From Thermotogaceae bacterium (GTDB lineage Bacteria; Thermotogota; Thermotogae; B21-G9; HyVt-16): a DNA stretch of 7,267 bases. The translations under genes were made by a program, and so were the position numbers. Shown in pieces: positions 1 to 7,050 of this stretch (the first letter of the stretch is position 1; each line of letters begins with the position of its first letter). The notes below the pieces were generated by a model that ran no database searches, was not told the origin of the DNA, and saw nothing but the letters and a program-made list of their open reading frames with translations. The stretch covers positions 1 through 7,267 of the forward strand of contig DQYP01000242.1 of assembly GCA_011043375.1 (NCBI GenBank). The letters are read 5' to 3'.

Positions 1-131
1 GTAAGGGCAGCTTCAGGAAAAAGAACTAACCCGGCACCGTTATCAGCAGCTTCTTTAATTAAGCTACGGATTATTAAAAAATTTTCTTCTTTGCTTGCAT
101 GGATTTTATTGATTGCAACAGCATATTTCAT
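1..131 (-). CDS. Nitrilase-superfamily (carbon-nitrogen hydrolase) protein, N-terminal part only
   Basis: The minus strand from ATG (131-129) is open to the window edge and gives 43 residues. They begin MKYAVAINKIHASKEEN, continue through an amphipathic helix (about residues 15-30), and end in ADNGAGLVLFPEAAL. The pattern of an N-terminal beta strand, a helix ending 'A..NGA', then 'LVLFPE' is the start of the carbon-nitrogen hydrolase fold. Glu40 in FPE sits where the superfamily has the Glu of its Glu-Lys-Cys catalytic triad; the Lys and Cys lie outside the window. Members hydrolyse nitriles, amides or carbamoyl groups, and the substrate cannot be told from this fragment. A near-perfect Shine-Dalgarno sequence supports the start. 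The gene is transcribed away from the cas operon, so it is probably a chromosomal neighbour and not part of the CRISPR system. A chance ORF is unlikely, given the motif and the ribosome site together. Confidence 0.8.
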   Translation of the reverse strand, partial: MKYAVAINKIHASKEENFLIIRSLIKEAADNGAGLVLFPEAAL

Positions 132-136
132 GAAGA

Positions 137-143
137 CCCTCCT
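137..143 (-). promoter_or_regulatory. Shine-Dalgarno of the nitrilase-like gene
   Basis: On the minus strand the sequence reads AGGAGGG, 5 nt before the ATG at 131-129. It is nearly a full complement to the 16S rRNA 3' end and fixes the start of the partial gene. It also points to Bacillota-type translation initiation. Confidence 0.8.
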
Positions 144-286
144 AGCTATAATCATATATAAGAAATTTACCACAGTTCCTGGTGATAGTAAGAAGTTTCA
201 AATTCAGAGTTTGCTATTAGTTGTTTAATGGCCCACAAGGCCTAAAATTCTATTTTGTATTTTTGGACTGATGTGTTATAAATTAT

Positions 287-316
287 TTGAGATTGATTAT
301 AATGATATGATATAAA
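287..316 (+). promoter_or_regulatory. Candidate promoter of the cas operon
   Basis: TTGAGA (287-292) and TATAAA (311-316) are separated by 18 nt and each match the sigma-A consensus at 5 of 6 positions. A perfect TATAAT lies just downstream at 319-324, with only a poor -35 at a fitting distance. There is also a TGn-TATAAA extended -10 look-alike at 274-282. The region is so AT-rich that which box is used cannot be decided by eye. Any of these would transcribe cas6 with a leader of roughly 70-110 nt. The -10 overlaps the repeat-like element at 301-317. Confidence 0.5.
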
Positions 317-317
317 C
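301..317 (+). repeat. Degenerate CRISPR-repeat-like element (3' half) upstream of cas6
   Basis: AATGATATGATATAAAC resembles the end of the array repeat at 7195-7210, AATGAGGAATATAAAC. The first five bases and the last eight are identical, and a 3-nt core (GGA) is replaced by 4 nt (TATG). The last eight bases correspond to the expected crRNA 5' handle. The 5' half of the repeat is not present next to it, although GTTATAA, the repeat's first seven bases, occurs at 275-281 with a longer gap. Because the region is AT-rich, part of this match may be chance. Confidence 0.35.
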
Positions 318-345
318 ATATAATGTTACATTGCAAGTCCATAAG

Positions 346-402
346 ATGCTCGAAAACAGACTTCTATCGTTCAATTTTCAACTTTTAAAAGGGGGTTTAT
401 GA
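346..402 (+). CDS. Possible 18-codon upstream ORF abutting cas6
   Basis: ATG at 346 opens a short frame encoding MLENRLLSFNFQLLKGGL and ending at TGA (400-402). The next codon, in the same frame, is the TTG start of cas6. The cas6 Shine-Dalgarno lies inside the last codons of this ORF. Its own upstream region (AAGTCCATAAG) is a poor ribosome site. It could be a leader peptide that couples translation into cas6, or simply a chance frame in the 5' untranslated region. No known family is recognised. Confidence 0.25.
   Translation: MLENRLLSFNFQLLKGGL
390..395 (+). promoter_or_regulatory. Shine-Dalgarno fixing the TTG start of cas6
   Basis: AGGGGG ends 7 nt before TTG at 403. TGA at 400-402 is in frame immediately upstream, so the protein cannot start earlier without readthrough. 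The ATG at 399-401 is out of frame and ends after ten codons. TTG is therefore the best supported start. Confidence 0.7.
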
Positions 403-1131
403 TTGAGAATAACTGTTTTACTTTCACATGAAAAAGATGCTGCTGAATTTCCTGATGAGTATCGAAGTGGTTTTATATCTTTATTTAAGTCTCTTGTCGA
501 AGAGCAGAATGAATATCAAGAACTATATGCTTCTAAAAAACATAGACCATTCTGTTTTGCTGCCCGCCTTGGATATGAATGTACTCTAAATAACCATTCC
601 TTCATTTTCAAGGGCCCTGTTAACTTAAATATTTCTTCTGGGGATCATGTGTTTTTTGCCAAACTTTTAAATACGTTTATTGCACGATGGAGAAAAGGTG
701 AAATAGTGAGGTTATATCAAAATAAATTGAAAATTAGCAATATCAACATACTGCCACCAAAAAGAATAACCAAAAATATGATTGTTTGTAATTCTCTGGA
801 AAGAATTGTACTGAAAGATCCTAAAGCCAGGGGAACCCGTTACCTCTCGCCATTTGAAAACTCCGATTATTTTAACCAAATCCTTTCAGAGTTTAGTAAA
901 GATAAATATCGGTATTTTACGGGGAAAGAATCCGTTGGGAATCTTTTTTTAGAGCCAATTAACGGGAAGTTTGATTCTGTGAGACATTACGGTGGCCTTG
1001 TCTTTGGATACAGAGGGAGATTTAAACTCTATGGACCTCCTGAACTTCTTCAGTTTGTGTATGACTACGGACTTGGTCATAGAACTGGACAAGGCTTTGG
1101 CTTTATAGTAACCGGGGGAGAAGCTTTATGA
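403..1131 (+). CDS. cas6: CRISPR pre-crRNA endoribonuclease Cas6
   Basis: Cas6 cuts pre-crRNA inside each repeat without metal ions, leaving an 8-nt repeat-derived 5' handle on the guide. The 242-residue length is normal for the family. The N-terminus MRITVLL is the first beta strand of the first ferredoxin-like (RAMP) domain. It is followed by a helix rich in Tyr, Glu and Lys, then KKHRPFCFAARLG. The C-terminal domain ends in the glycine-rich loop GLGHRTGQGFG (residues 223-233), the family hallmark. His47, just before PFCF, is the best candidate for the catalytic histidine, with Tyr38/Tyr42 and Lys45/Lys46 nearby as possible partners; these assignments are inferred from position in the fold. 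The start is TTG at 403. The stop overlaps the cas8 start as ATGA (1128-1131), so the two are translationally coupled. Its substrate is presumably the repeat that begins at 7181. Confidence 0.93.
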   Translation: MRITVLLSHEKDAAEFPDEYRSGFISLFKSLVEEQNEYQELYASKKHRPFCFAARLGYECTLNNHSFIFKGPVNLNISSGDHVFFAKLLNTFIARWRKGEIVRLYQNKLKISNINILPPKRITKNMIVCNSLERIVLKDPKARGTRYLSPFENSDYFNQILSEFSKDKYRYFTGKESVGNLFLEPINGKFDSVRHYGGLVFGYRGRFKLYGPPELLQFVYDYGLGHRTGQGFGFIVTGGEAL

Positions 1132-2624
1132 AGTTTTATCCAGGCCCATGGTTTTACAATGCCGCGATAATAGGTTTTGCAAATTCGGTCTCCAAATATT
1201 TTGGAAATCGCTCTGTCGAATATCTTGACGATGGAACATTAGAAATAGAGGATAAGGTAATGTCCTTGCTACGCAAACCTGTATGGGAAGTTATTGATAA
1301 CCTCCCAAAGTCGCTTCAACCACCTTCCACAAGCGGAAAGGGGCAAGATTTTATAGAAGAAGCACCGGTTAACGCATGGATGTTCATACTGGAAACAATC
1401 GAATTTCTTAAACAACCTGGAAATGCAGGAAAGAATTTTTTGAAAAAAATAAAAAATGCCGAAAAGCATCGAGACCCTTTTGAACTATTTCAAATTGTGC
1501 GCTCAAGATATTTCCTTAAAAGCGGTCCATTTGCTAATGCCATTAGTGCAGGTAATAAAGAAGAAAATGTAATTGGTTTAGTGACAAAACTTTTTTGTGG
1601 TAAAGAAGAAACCATTGATGAAAGAGTACATTGTTCGTTATGTGGAAAAGAGTTCAATGTACCAAAAGATCCCGATAGAATGTTCATGGACAACCGCATT
1701 TTGAAATACGCAGCAAGTTCAAAGGATAAATTTCCTGGTTTTCACTGGGGGTTTAAGCCGAGCATTCCTATATGTCCTGAATGCTTATCGATTTTATTTT
1801 ACGGGCTTCTGGCATTTGTTCGCGGACCAACGGGAAAATATCTATTCATAAATGCGCATTCCTTCAAGCTAATGAAAGAATTGCACAAAGAACTAAAAGA
1901 GATCGCTACTAAGCGTTCCGTTGAAAGCCCTTCAAAAGTATTCATTCAGTCTGTCCTTAAGCAACTTTTTTTAATAGCCACCAGTTTCAGTCTCTGGAGC
2001 ACTTTAACAATAGAAATGTATCAGATAACTTCGGATTTTTCGAGATCAAGTGTTACTTATATACCACCACATAAAATCGAGCAATTACTTGGTTCTGAAG
2101 AGATTAGCAATGCGCTCATGGCAATGCACAGTACGGAAATATTTGAGCATTTTATTCAAAATGATATTGGATGGTTATTCAATCTTTTGTACCTCCTTAC
2201 CAAATACATAATCTCGCATGGCAAGGGAAGCATTGAAGAATTGTATTCATACATAGGTTCAAAAAATATGGAACACGCCAGTTATCTAATGAATGATTTA
2301 CAGGTTCTCATATGTGGAATGCTATATAACGGGGGTGGTCAAATGGATCTCTGGAAAGTTAAGAAGGCTGCAATGTCATTACCGCCAAAATTGAAAGAAG
2401 ATTTGGCAAAACTATCTTATCAGATACTTGAGAAGACAAGAACAGGGTCAAAAGATGATGCTCTATATCTTATAGAGAGAACTTTTGCGGCACATAAAAC
2501 CATATTAACTGACGAAATTATAGATATTTTCGATGAAAAGAATGATGAAACATTCAAATTAAAGCTTTACACATTTATTGGAAGGATTTTTGAAAAATCT
2601 GAAAAAGGAGGAGAGGAAGAATGA
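1128..2624 (+). CDS. cas8b1: Type I-B Cascade large subunit, Cas8b1/Cst1 family (CXXC-CXXC)
   Basis: This is the large subunit of the crRNA-guided surveillance complex. In the family it is thought to read the PAM and help recruit Cas3. The N-terminus MKFYPGPWFYNAAIIGFANSV resembles the conserved start of Cst1 proteins. Two cysteine pairs give the family its name: C169-x2-C172 (CSLC) and C216-x2-C219 (CPEC), likely binding one zinc ion. The second pair leads into a hydrophobic helix (LSILFYGLLAF), and the C-terminal third (about residues 330-498) looks mostly helical. The 498-residue length is normal. GGGGGAG (1114-1120) lies 7 nt before the ATG. The gene overlaps cas6 and cas7 by 4 nt each. 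The name varies between sources (Cst1, Cas8a1, Cas8b1). Assignment rests on the CXXC pairs, the N-terminus and the neighbouring Cst2-type cas7, because Cas8 proteins diverge strongly. Confidence 0.85.
   Translation: MKFYPGPWFYNAAIIGFANSVSKYFGNRSVEYLDDGTLEIEDKVMSLLRKPVWEVIDNLPKSLQPPSTSGKGQDFIEEAPVNAWMFILETIEFLKQPGNAGKNFLKKIKNAEKHRDPFELFQIVRSRYFLKSGPFANAISAGNKEENVIGLVTKLFCGKEETIDERVHCSLCGKEFNVPKDPDRMFMDNRILKYAASSKDKFPGFHWGFKPSIPICPECLSILFYGLLAFVRGPTGKYLFINAHSFKLMKELHKELKEIATKRSVESPSKVFIQSVLKQLFLIATSFSLWSTLTIEMYQITSDFSRSSVTYIPPHKIEQLLGSEEISNALMAMHSTEIFEHFIQNDIGWLFNLLYLLTKYIISHGKGSIEELYSYIGSKNMEHASYLMNDLQVLICGMLYNGGGQMDLWKVKKAAMSLPPKLKEDLAKLSYQILEKTRTGSKDDALYLIERTFAAHKTILTDEIIDIFDEKNDETFKLKLYTFIGRIFEKSEKGGEEE
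2606..2611 (+). promoter_or_regulatory. Shine-Dalgarno of cas7
   Basis: AGGAGG ends 9 nt before the cas7 ATG and lies within the last codons of cas8. It is the strongest ribosome site inside the operon. That fits the need for several Cas7 copies per complex (established for type I complexes in general). Confidence 0.7.
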
Positions 2625-3742
2625 GTCCGGAAAATGAAAATAAAATTATTGGAATAACCATATCCATTGTGTTCGAGAATTCTTCTATGAACCGTGATCA
2701 ATCAGTAGGAAATATAATGACACTCAAAAAACTGACTATTGGAAATACTGATCACATCATGCTTAGCAGACAATGGATGACAAATAAAATAATCAATACA
2801 TTAGTATCCCGTTTTCCAGATGACTGGAAACCAGCACCTCTTACAGTTGCGAAAAAGGTAATCCAATATGAATTGTTGAAGCCCGGAGAAAAGATAAAAG
2901 TTGTTGGAGATATTATAAATTATGCTGAACTTGACGCTTTTGGATATATGAGCACGGCAGAGAAAAAGAAACGAAAAAAAGAGCAAGAAGAAGAGGATTC
3001 TGACAAAGAATCTAATAAAAAAAATGGAATACAGGTAACTTTAACACGGAAAGCACCAGTATCTGCCACCAAGGCCATTTCTCTTTATCCGTGGAAAGGA
3101 GATATGGGATTTTACGCAAATCATGCTATGGTCTCTCGATATAACGAAACATCGCCCGAAGAACCTGCCACACCTGATCCTTATTCAAAAGAAGAATGCT
3201 ACTCTTTATTTAAATTTAGCGTAACCATAGATTTGAAAATGTTGGGAGAAGATACATGGTTCTTACCCGATAATGTTATTAACAAACTTGATATCCCCAA
3301 AATAGAAGATAAATACGGCACCGTAGAATTAAATAAAGAAAAGAAATCACTTAAATTTAAGCTAAACCCAGAAACTAAAACCAAACGTGTCCTTCAAATC
3401 CTTGACGTTTTGAAGGATGGTCTTATTGCACATGGTTCCGGTGAGAATTATGGGATAATCCCTTTGTTTATTGTTGCAGCACCAGTTAAGATTCCAATTC
3501 CATTATTCCACAGCATCATACAAGTTAACCATGAAACAGGAAAAATTGTAGTAGAAGACATGCTGAACATTATCAAGGATAATGGCTATATTGTTCGTGA
3601 AGGAGATAAACCTATCGTTTATATCCAAAGCTTCCGCAAAGATATTCTTGATGAAAAAGATACTGAGGCATTGAGTGATTATTGCGGTTACAATGGTTTC
3701 AAAGATTATATAAAAGATTATATAGAAAATCATAAAAAGTAG
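2621..3742 (+). CDS. cas7: Cascade backbone subunit Cas7, Cst2/DevR family
   Basis: Cas7 subunits polymerise along the crRNA spacer and form the backbone of the interference complex. The signature of the Cst2/DevR group is clear. IVFENSSMNRDQSVGNIMTLKKL spans residues 16-38 and is followed by the SRQ motif (49-51), where relatives have 'SRQALR'. In mid-protein there are TRKAPV, ISLYPWKGDMGFY (DMGFY from residue 161) and a YSLFKFSVTIDLKMLG strand. DGLIAHGSGENYGIIPLFIVAAPV begins at residue 266. A lysine/glutamate-rich stretch at about residues 113-132 is low in complexity and probably a flexible, exposed insertion. DevR was first named as an autoregulator of a developmental cas operon in Myxococcus, but nothing here shows such a role. 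The length of 373 residues is somewhat above the roughly 300 typical of the family, partly because of this insertion. The ATG overlaps the cas8 stop as ATGA. Confidence 0.92.
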   Translation: MSPENENKIIGITISIVFENSSMNRDQSVGNIMTLKKLTIGNTDHIMLSRQWMTNKIINTLVSRFPDDWKPAPLTVAKKVIQYELLKPGEKIKVVGDIINYAELDAFGYMSTAEKKKRKKEQEEEDSDKESNKKNGIQVTLTRKAPVSATKAISLYPWKGDMGFYANHAMVSRYNETSPEEPATPDPYSKEECYSLFKFSVTIDLKMLGEDTWFLPDNVINKLDIPKIEDKYGTVELNKEKKSLKFKLNPETKTKRVLQILDVLKDGLIAHGSGENYGIIPLFIVAAPVKIPIPLFHSIIQVNHETGKIVVEDMLNIIKDNGYIVREGDKPIVYIQSFRKDILDEKDTEALSDYCGYNGFKDYIKDYIENHKK

Positions 3743-3751
3743 GCGATCCAT

Positions 3752-4549
3752 ATGAAATCGCTGAAAATTGTTTTGCTGCAGGACTCAGCAACTTTCAGGA
3801 TACCTAATACCTCGGGACATATTATTAGTTACCCACTTCCCATGTACTCGACGGTAATAGGTTTCTTGTGTACCGCAACGGGAAACCCTCAGAAGTTTCT
3901 TAGCAAAAGTTTCTCTCTCGCCATATATTCAAAATTTCAAACAAGATACATCGAGTATATTTGGTATAGGAATTTATACAAACAATATCATCTACAACGT
4001 TTTGGAAGCATAGATAATAGGATTTACCATGGTGAATTTGAACACATTGGTGGTCAATCTCCTATCACCAGGGACAGACTTCATAATGTGAAAACAATCA
4101 TATATCTTCTCGCAGATGAAGAAGCAATGGAGCAAATAAAAAGCAACCTTGCTGGAAATGTTCCCGCTTTACATCTGGGAATGGCCGAAGATTTGGTTGT
4201 TCCAAAAAATGTCGAATATGTTTACTTAGACGAAAAACCTATTGAATATGTAGGTAAAGTCGATTATTATAGCTGGCTTCCACCAAAAGAAGCATGTTAT
4301 TGCTTACCGAGCAATTACATTGAATTTCTTAGCAGAATTGCAGGTGTTACATGCTTGGTAAGCACCAAGTATAGGTTGGTCAAGATACATGACGTAACTA
4401 TTCGTGATTTTTCATATATAAGGGCAAGGCTTTTCTCTCCCAGGGGCTTGCCCATAGAATATAATCAACCGTATAAGTTCCTTATAGATCGAACCGAAAA
4501 TCTTCCATTATGGTTTTTGAAAATCGATGGTGGTGGTAAGGGTGTATAA
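3752..4549 (+). CDS. cas5b: Cascade subunit Cas5 (Cas5t-like, type I-B)
   Basis: Cas5 caps the crRNA 5' handle and joins Cas8 to the first Cas7. The N-terminus MKSLKIVLLQDSATFRIP, then ISYPLPMYSTVIGFLC, matches the conserved Cas5 opening: a RAMP beta strand followed by the 'YPLP.PSTV.G' loop and helix. Further on, ALHLGMAEDLVV (L142 to L148 within it) resembles the 'LGR.EDL' motif of the Cas5t group. FSPRGLPIEYNQPYKF lies near the C-terminus. The 265-residue length fits. The start lies 9 nt after the cas7 stop and is preceded only by a partial ribosome site (AGGCGATC), so reinitiation after cas7 may contribute. The 3' end overlaps the cas3 start by 8-23 nt, depending on which cas3 start is real. 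There is no sign of a cysteine or histidine nuclease site; I-C-type processing by Cas5 is not expected because Cas6 is present. Confidence 0.9.
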   Translation: MKSLKIVLLQDSATFRIPNTSGHIISYPLPMYSTVIGFLCTATGNPQKFLSKSFSLAIYSKFQTRYIEYIWYRNLYKQYHLQRFGSIDNRIYHGEFEHIGGQSPITRDRLHNVKTIIYLLADEEAMEQIKSNLAGNVPALHLGMAEDLVVPKNVEYVYLDEKPIEYVGKVDYYSWLPPKEACYCLPSNYIEFLSRIAGVTCLVSTKYRLVKIHDVTIRDFSYIRARLFSPRGLPIEYNQPYKFLIDRTENLPLWFLKIDGGGKGV

Positions 4550-6923
4550 AACTTCAGAGTTTCTTGCAAAATCAAATGGAGTAAATCTGGTGAACCATCT
4601 TAAGCATGTGAGCGAAATTTGCAAATATATCGAAGGAAAACACCCTAAAGAGCTTGAAATAATAGCCCTATTGCATGATATTGGAAAGATATATCCCACA
4701 TTTCAAAAAAGACTTAAAAGTGATGTATACCCTGATGATTTTACAAATTTATTTCCTGATATTCCTCACAACATAGTGTCAGTATTTTGCTTTGACAAGA
4801 AAGAATTAACGCAAAAATATGAAGTGCAACTCAAACCTGCAATAACCGCTATCTTCTTTCACCATTGGCGAGAAGAAATGACAAGCCTATTGACGACGAA
4901 TGAGAAAATAAAAGTCTTTGCAGAAAAAATAGTTGAAAATAAGGATGTTTTTAATGAAATATTGAATGATTTTGGCGAGGAACTTGGAATCAGGGGCATA
5001 TTAAAATTGGATATGATCTTATTAGAAAACATTAGGCTCGGGGCTTCAATTATTGATTTGGACATCTTAATGCCTCCTTATAAAATGAAACTTTCAGTTC
5101 CAAGACATCTAAGTGGATACAAAGAAATAAGTAACATAATAAACCAATCTGGACTGCTAAAATATTCTGACCATTTCGCTTCATATATTGAAGATTCTGG
5201 AAATAATTTGAGCAAAGAAATGATAATAGCAGCTTCTTCATGGCACACGGATGACAGAGAGCAAATAGTTCTCAAAGAAATGAAAGCTAAAGGAATTAAA
5301 GACAGTGAAATTTGGCAAAAGCAAAAATTGAACTCAATTGATAATACAATACTAGTTGCCAATACAGGAGCCGGGAAAACATATTTTGCTTACATGTGGG
5401 CAAAAAACCGGCGGCTTGTATTCACTCTACCCTTAAGATCAGCGGTTAATGCCCTATATGCCCGTACCGCAGCCCTATTTTCTAGAGATAAGGAAAGTGT
5501 GGGGCTTTTGCATTCAGATGCAGATATCGAAAGTAGGCATCATAATGAAAATTTGAGTGGATTTAATATCGATGTTGCAAGACATCTCGCATATCCAAAT
5601 ATAGTTACAACTGGCGATCAGATATTTCCCGCTGCATTGCAATATCCGGGTTACGACAAAATCTATTCGATTCTCAAGAATTCTGCTTTAGTCGTGGACG
5701 AAGTGCAAGCTTATAACCCACAAGCAGCAGCAATTGTAGTAAAACTTCTTAAAGACGTCTCAGCCATTGGGGGAAAGTTCCTTTTAATGACAGCAACCTT
5801 ACCACCACATATCCGAACCGAAATAGAATCACTTGTTGAAGAAAAGAATATAATTGATATTTATCCTGAAGTATTCATAAGAATTAGAAAACACAAACTA
5901 AGTATAAAATTGTCTTGCCTGGAAGATTCTGTCAGTGAATTTGTTAAGATAGCTTCAAAAGGAAAACGTGTGTTGGTTATAGCTAATACTGTAAAGCGGG
6001 CAACAAAAATATACAAGAAAATCATCGATATATCAAGAAATAAACCTGAAGTGGGTAAGATTCATCTTCTTCATTCCAGATTTACAGCACATGACCGTAG
6101 AGCGAAAGAAAAGGCAATCGAGGAAATATTTCCAAATAATTCTGAACCAAAAAGCGGAATATTTATAACAACCCAGATTGTGGAAGCCTCCCTCGATATT
6201 TCTGCGGATTATTTATATACAGATATAGCACCAATGGACAGTTTAATTCAAAGATTTGGAAGAATATTGAGGTACATTCGCAGTGAATACTCATATGAAG
6301 GTGATCCAAATATAATAATACACGTAGAAAGAAAAGGCAAAAAAGCTGACTTTAAAATATCAAATGCTGAAGTTTATCCTGAAGAAATTGTTTTGAAGAC
6401 CTTAGATACACTATTAGAAATTCAAGGTAAAAGCAAAGAAGATTTGATTTCAGAAAAGCAAATTGATTTCACAAAAGCTCTTGACGAATCCATTAAAGGA
6501 AAACTTGTCGAAAAAGTATACTCGAATATAGAAAATACGAGTTATATTAAAAATTTTAAAGAAGCTCTTTCCATTCTTGAGTCAGGTTGGATGTCTGACA
6601 GGAAAAGAGATGCACAACGCATATTTAGGGATATAAACAGCGTAACCGTGATACCTTCAAATAAACTATGTGAAGCTATAAATGCTATTAAATCTCTTAT
6701 CGAAAGCAATGAATTGACATGGATCAATTTCAAGGAAAAAGTGCTTAGTATTTACGCTATCACCATTCCTCAGGGAAAAAGGCGAAAATCAATTTCAAAG
6801 CTTGAAAGATATATAACGAAAAACTTCGATAACCCTTCCAATAGGCTATATAGATATTGTGAAGGTATTTATGTTTATGAAGAAGCTTTTTACGATGATT
6901 TGCTGGGCCTGGTTGAAAAATAA
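4527..6923 (+). CDS. cas3: CRISPR-associated nuclease-helicase Cas3 (HD plus DExH-box, fused)
   Basis: Cas3 is recruited to the target-bound complex, nicks the displaced strand and degrades DNA 3' to 5'. The N-terminal HD nuclease shows His24, the His50-Asp51 pair (LLHDIGK, Lys54), His81 (IPHN) and His112-His113 (FFHHW), so the metal ligands look complete. The superfamily 2 helicase follows. It has Walker A ANTGAGKT (278-285, Lys284), LVFTLPLRSAV, TTGDQIF, the DEVQ box (391-394), TAT (422-424), IVEASLDISAD, and QRFGRILR (575-582) with the arginine fingers. The region after about residue 640 is the accessory C-terminal domain. The 798-residue length is normal. The start is uncertain. ATG 4527 has no visible Shine-Dalgarno, whereas GTG 4542 is preceded by a G-rich run and would begin directly at VYKTSEFLAKSNG, where relatives seem to begin. 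No catalytic residue is missing, so the protein should be active. Confidence 0.94.
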   Translation: MVVVRVYKTSEFLAKSNGVNLVNHLKHVSEICKYIEGKHPKELEIIALLHDIGKIYPTFQKRLKSDVYPDDFTNLFPDIPHNIVSVFCFDKKELTQKYEVQLKPAITAIFFHHWREEMTSLLTTNEKIKVFAEKIVENKDVFNEILNDFGEELGIRGILKLDMILLENIRLGASIIDLDILMPPYKMKLSVPRHLSGYKEISNIINQSGLLKYSDHFASYIEDSGNNLSKEMIIAASSWHTDDREQIVLKEMKAKGIKDSEIWQKQKLNSIDNTILVANTGAGKTYFAYMWAKNRRLVFTLPLRSAVNALYARTAALFSRDKESVGLLHSDADIESRHHNENLSGFNIDVARHLAYPNIVTTGDQIFPAALQYPGYDKIYSILKNSALVVDEVQAYNPQAAAIVVKLLKDVSAIGGKFLLMTATLPPHIRTEIESLVEEKNIIDIYPEVFIRIRKHKLSIKLSCLEDSVSEFVKIASKGKRVLVIANTVKRATKIYKKIIDISRNKPEVGKIHLLHSRFTAHDRRAKEKAIEEIFPNNSEPKSGIFITTQIVEASLDISADYLYTDIAPMDSLIQRFGRILRYIRSEYSYEGDPNIIIHVERKGKKADFKISNAEVYPEEIVLKTLDTLLEIQGKSKEDLISEKQIDFTKALDESIKGKLVEKVYSNIENTSYIKNFKEALSILESGWMSDRKRDAQRIFRDINSVTVIPSNKLCEAINAIKSLIESNELTWINFKEKVLSIYAITIPQGKRRKSISKLERYITKNFDNPSNRLYRYCEGIYVYEEAFYDDLLGLVEK

Positions 6924-6965
6924 ATGTCGACCTTCTATAAGCTCAAAACACCTGAAGATCGACAT
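6924..6965 (+). other. Inverted repeat (hairpin) immediately after the cas3 stop
   Basis: ATGTCGA (6924-6930) pairs with TCGACAT (6959-6965). After one mismatch, CTTC (6932-6935) pairs with GAAG (6954-6957), leaving an 18-nt loop. It begins with the first base after TAA. No T-run follows, so it is not a classical intrinsic terminator. It might mark or protect the 3' end of the cas mRNA, or impede readthrough into the leader. Confidence 0.45.
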
Positions 6966-7011
6966 GATTACTGTAAAGCTTTTAGAAAAAGTATTTTGAT
7001 TGATTAACCAT

Positions 7012-7027
7012 ATTGCATTAATGCAAT
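7012..7027. promoter_or_regulatory. Perfect 16-bp palindrome, possible operator
   Basis: ATTGCATTAATGCAAT equals its own reverse complement over all 16 positions. It lies 23 nt upstream of the -35 box of the array promoter, a location typical of a binding site for a dimeric activator or nucleoid protein. The binding protein is unknown. It is too short and loop-free to act as a terminator. Confidence 0.45.
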
Positions 7028-7050
7028 TTTGGCAAAAAAATATGTGGTCT

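Noticed and set aside
226..246. Small inverted repeat GGCC-CACAA-GGCC followed by a T-rich stretch, like a terminator
   Set aside because: The stem is only 4 bp plus a bulged AT part, the T-run is broken, and no plus-strand gene ends upstream of it.
302..310. Two-codon mini-ORF ATG-ATA-TGA upstream of cas6, reminiscent of tRNA-sequestering toxin mini-ORFs in CreTA modules
   Set aside because: No Shine-Dalgarno precedes it, it lies inside the promoter and repeat-like element, and such triplets are common by chance in AT-rich DNA.
382..391. 10-bp palindrome CTTTTAAAAG overlapping the cas6 ribosome site
   Set aside because: It is a simple A/T run flanked by C and G, likely by chance, and too short and AT-rich to support an operator call.
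2712..2719. ATATAATG inside cas7, matching the first eight bases of the hypothetical guide at 318
   Set aside because: An 8-nt AT-rich match is expected by chance in a window this size, and no further guide bases pair consistently.
3503..3751. 82-codon minus-strand ORF opposite the 3' end of cas7
   Set aside because: It is the shadow of a clearly conserved cas7 frame, has no recognisable family and no supporting ribosome site. The other minus-strand ORFs inside the cas genes were rejected for the same reason.
6972..6986. Near-palindrome around AAAGCTTTT in the leader
   Set aside because: Pairing is imperfect and AT-rich, and it is centred on a common hexamer with no loop or T-run, so nothing supports a function.
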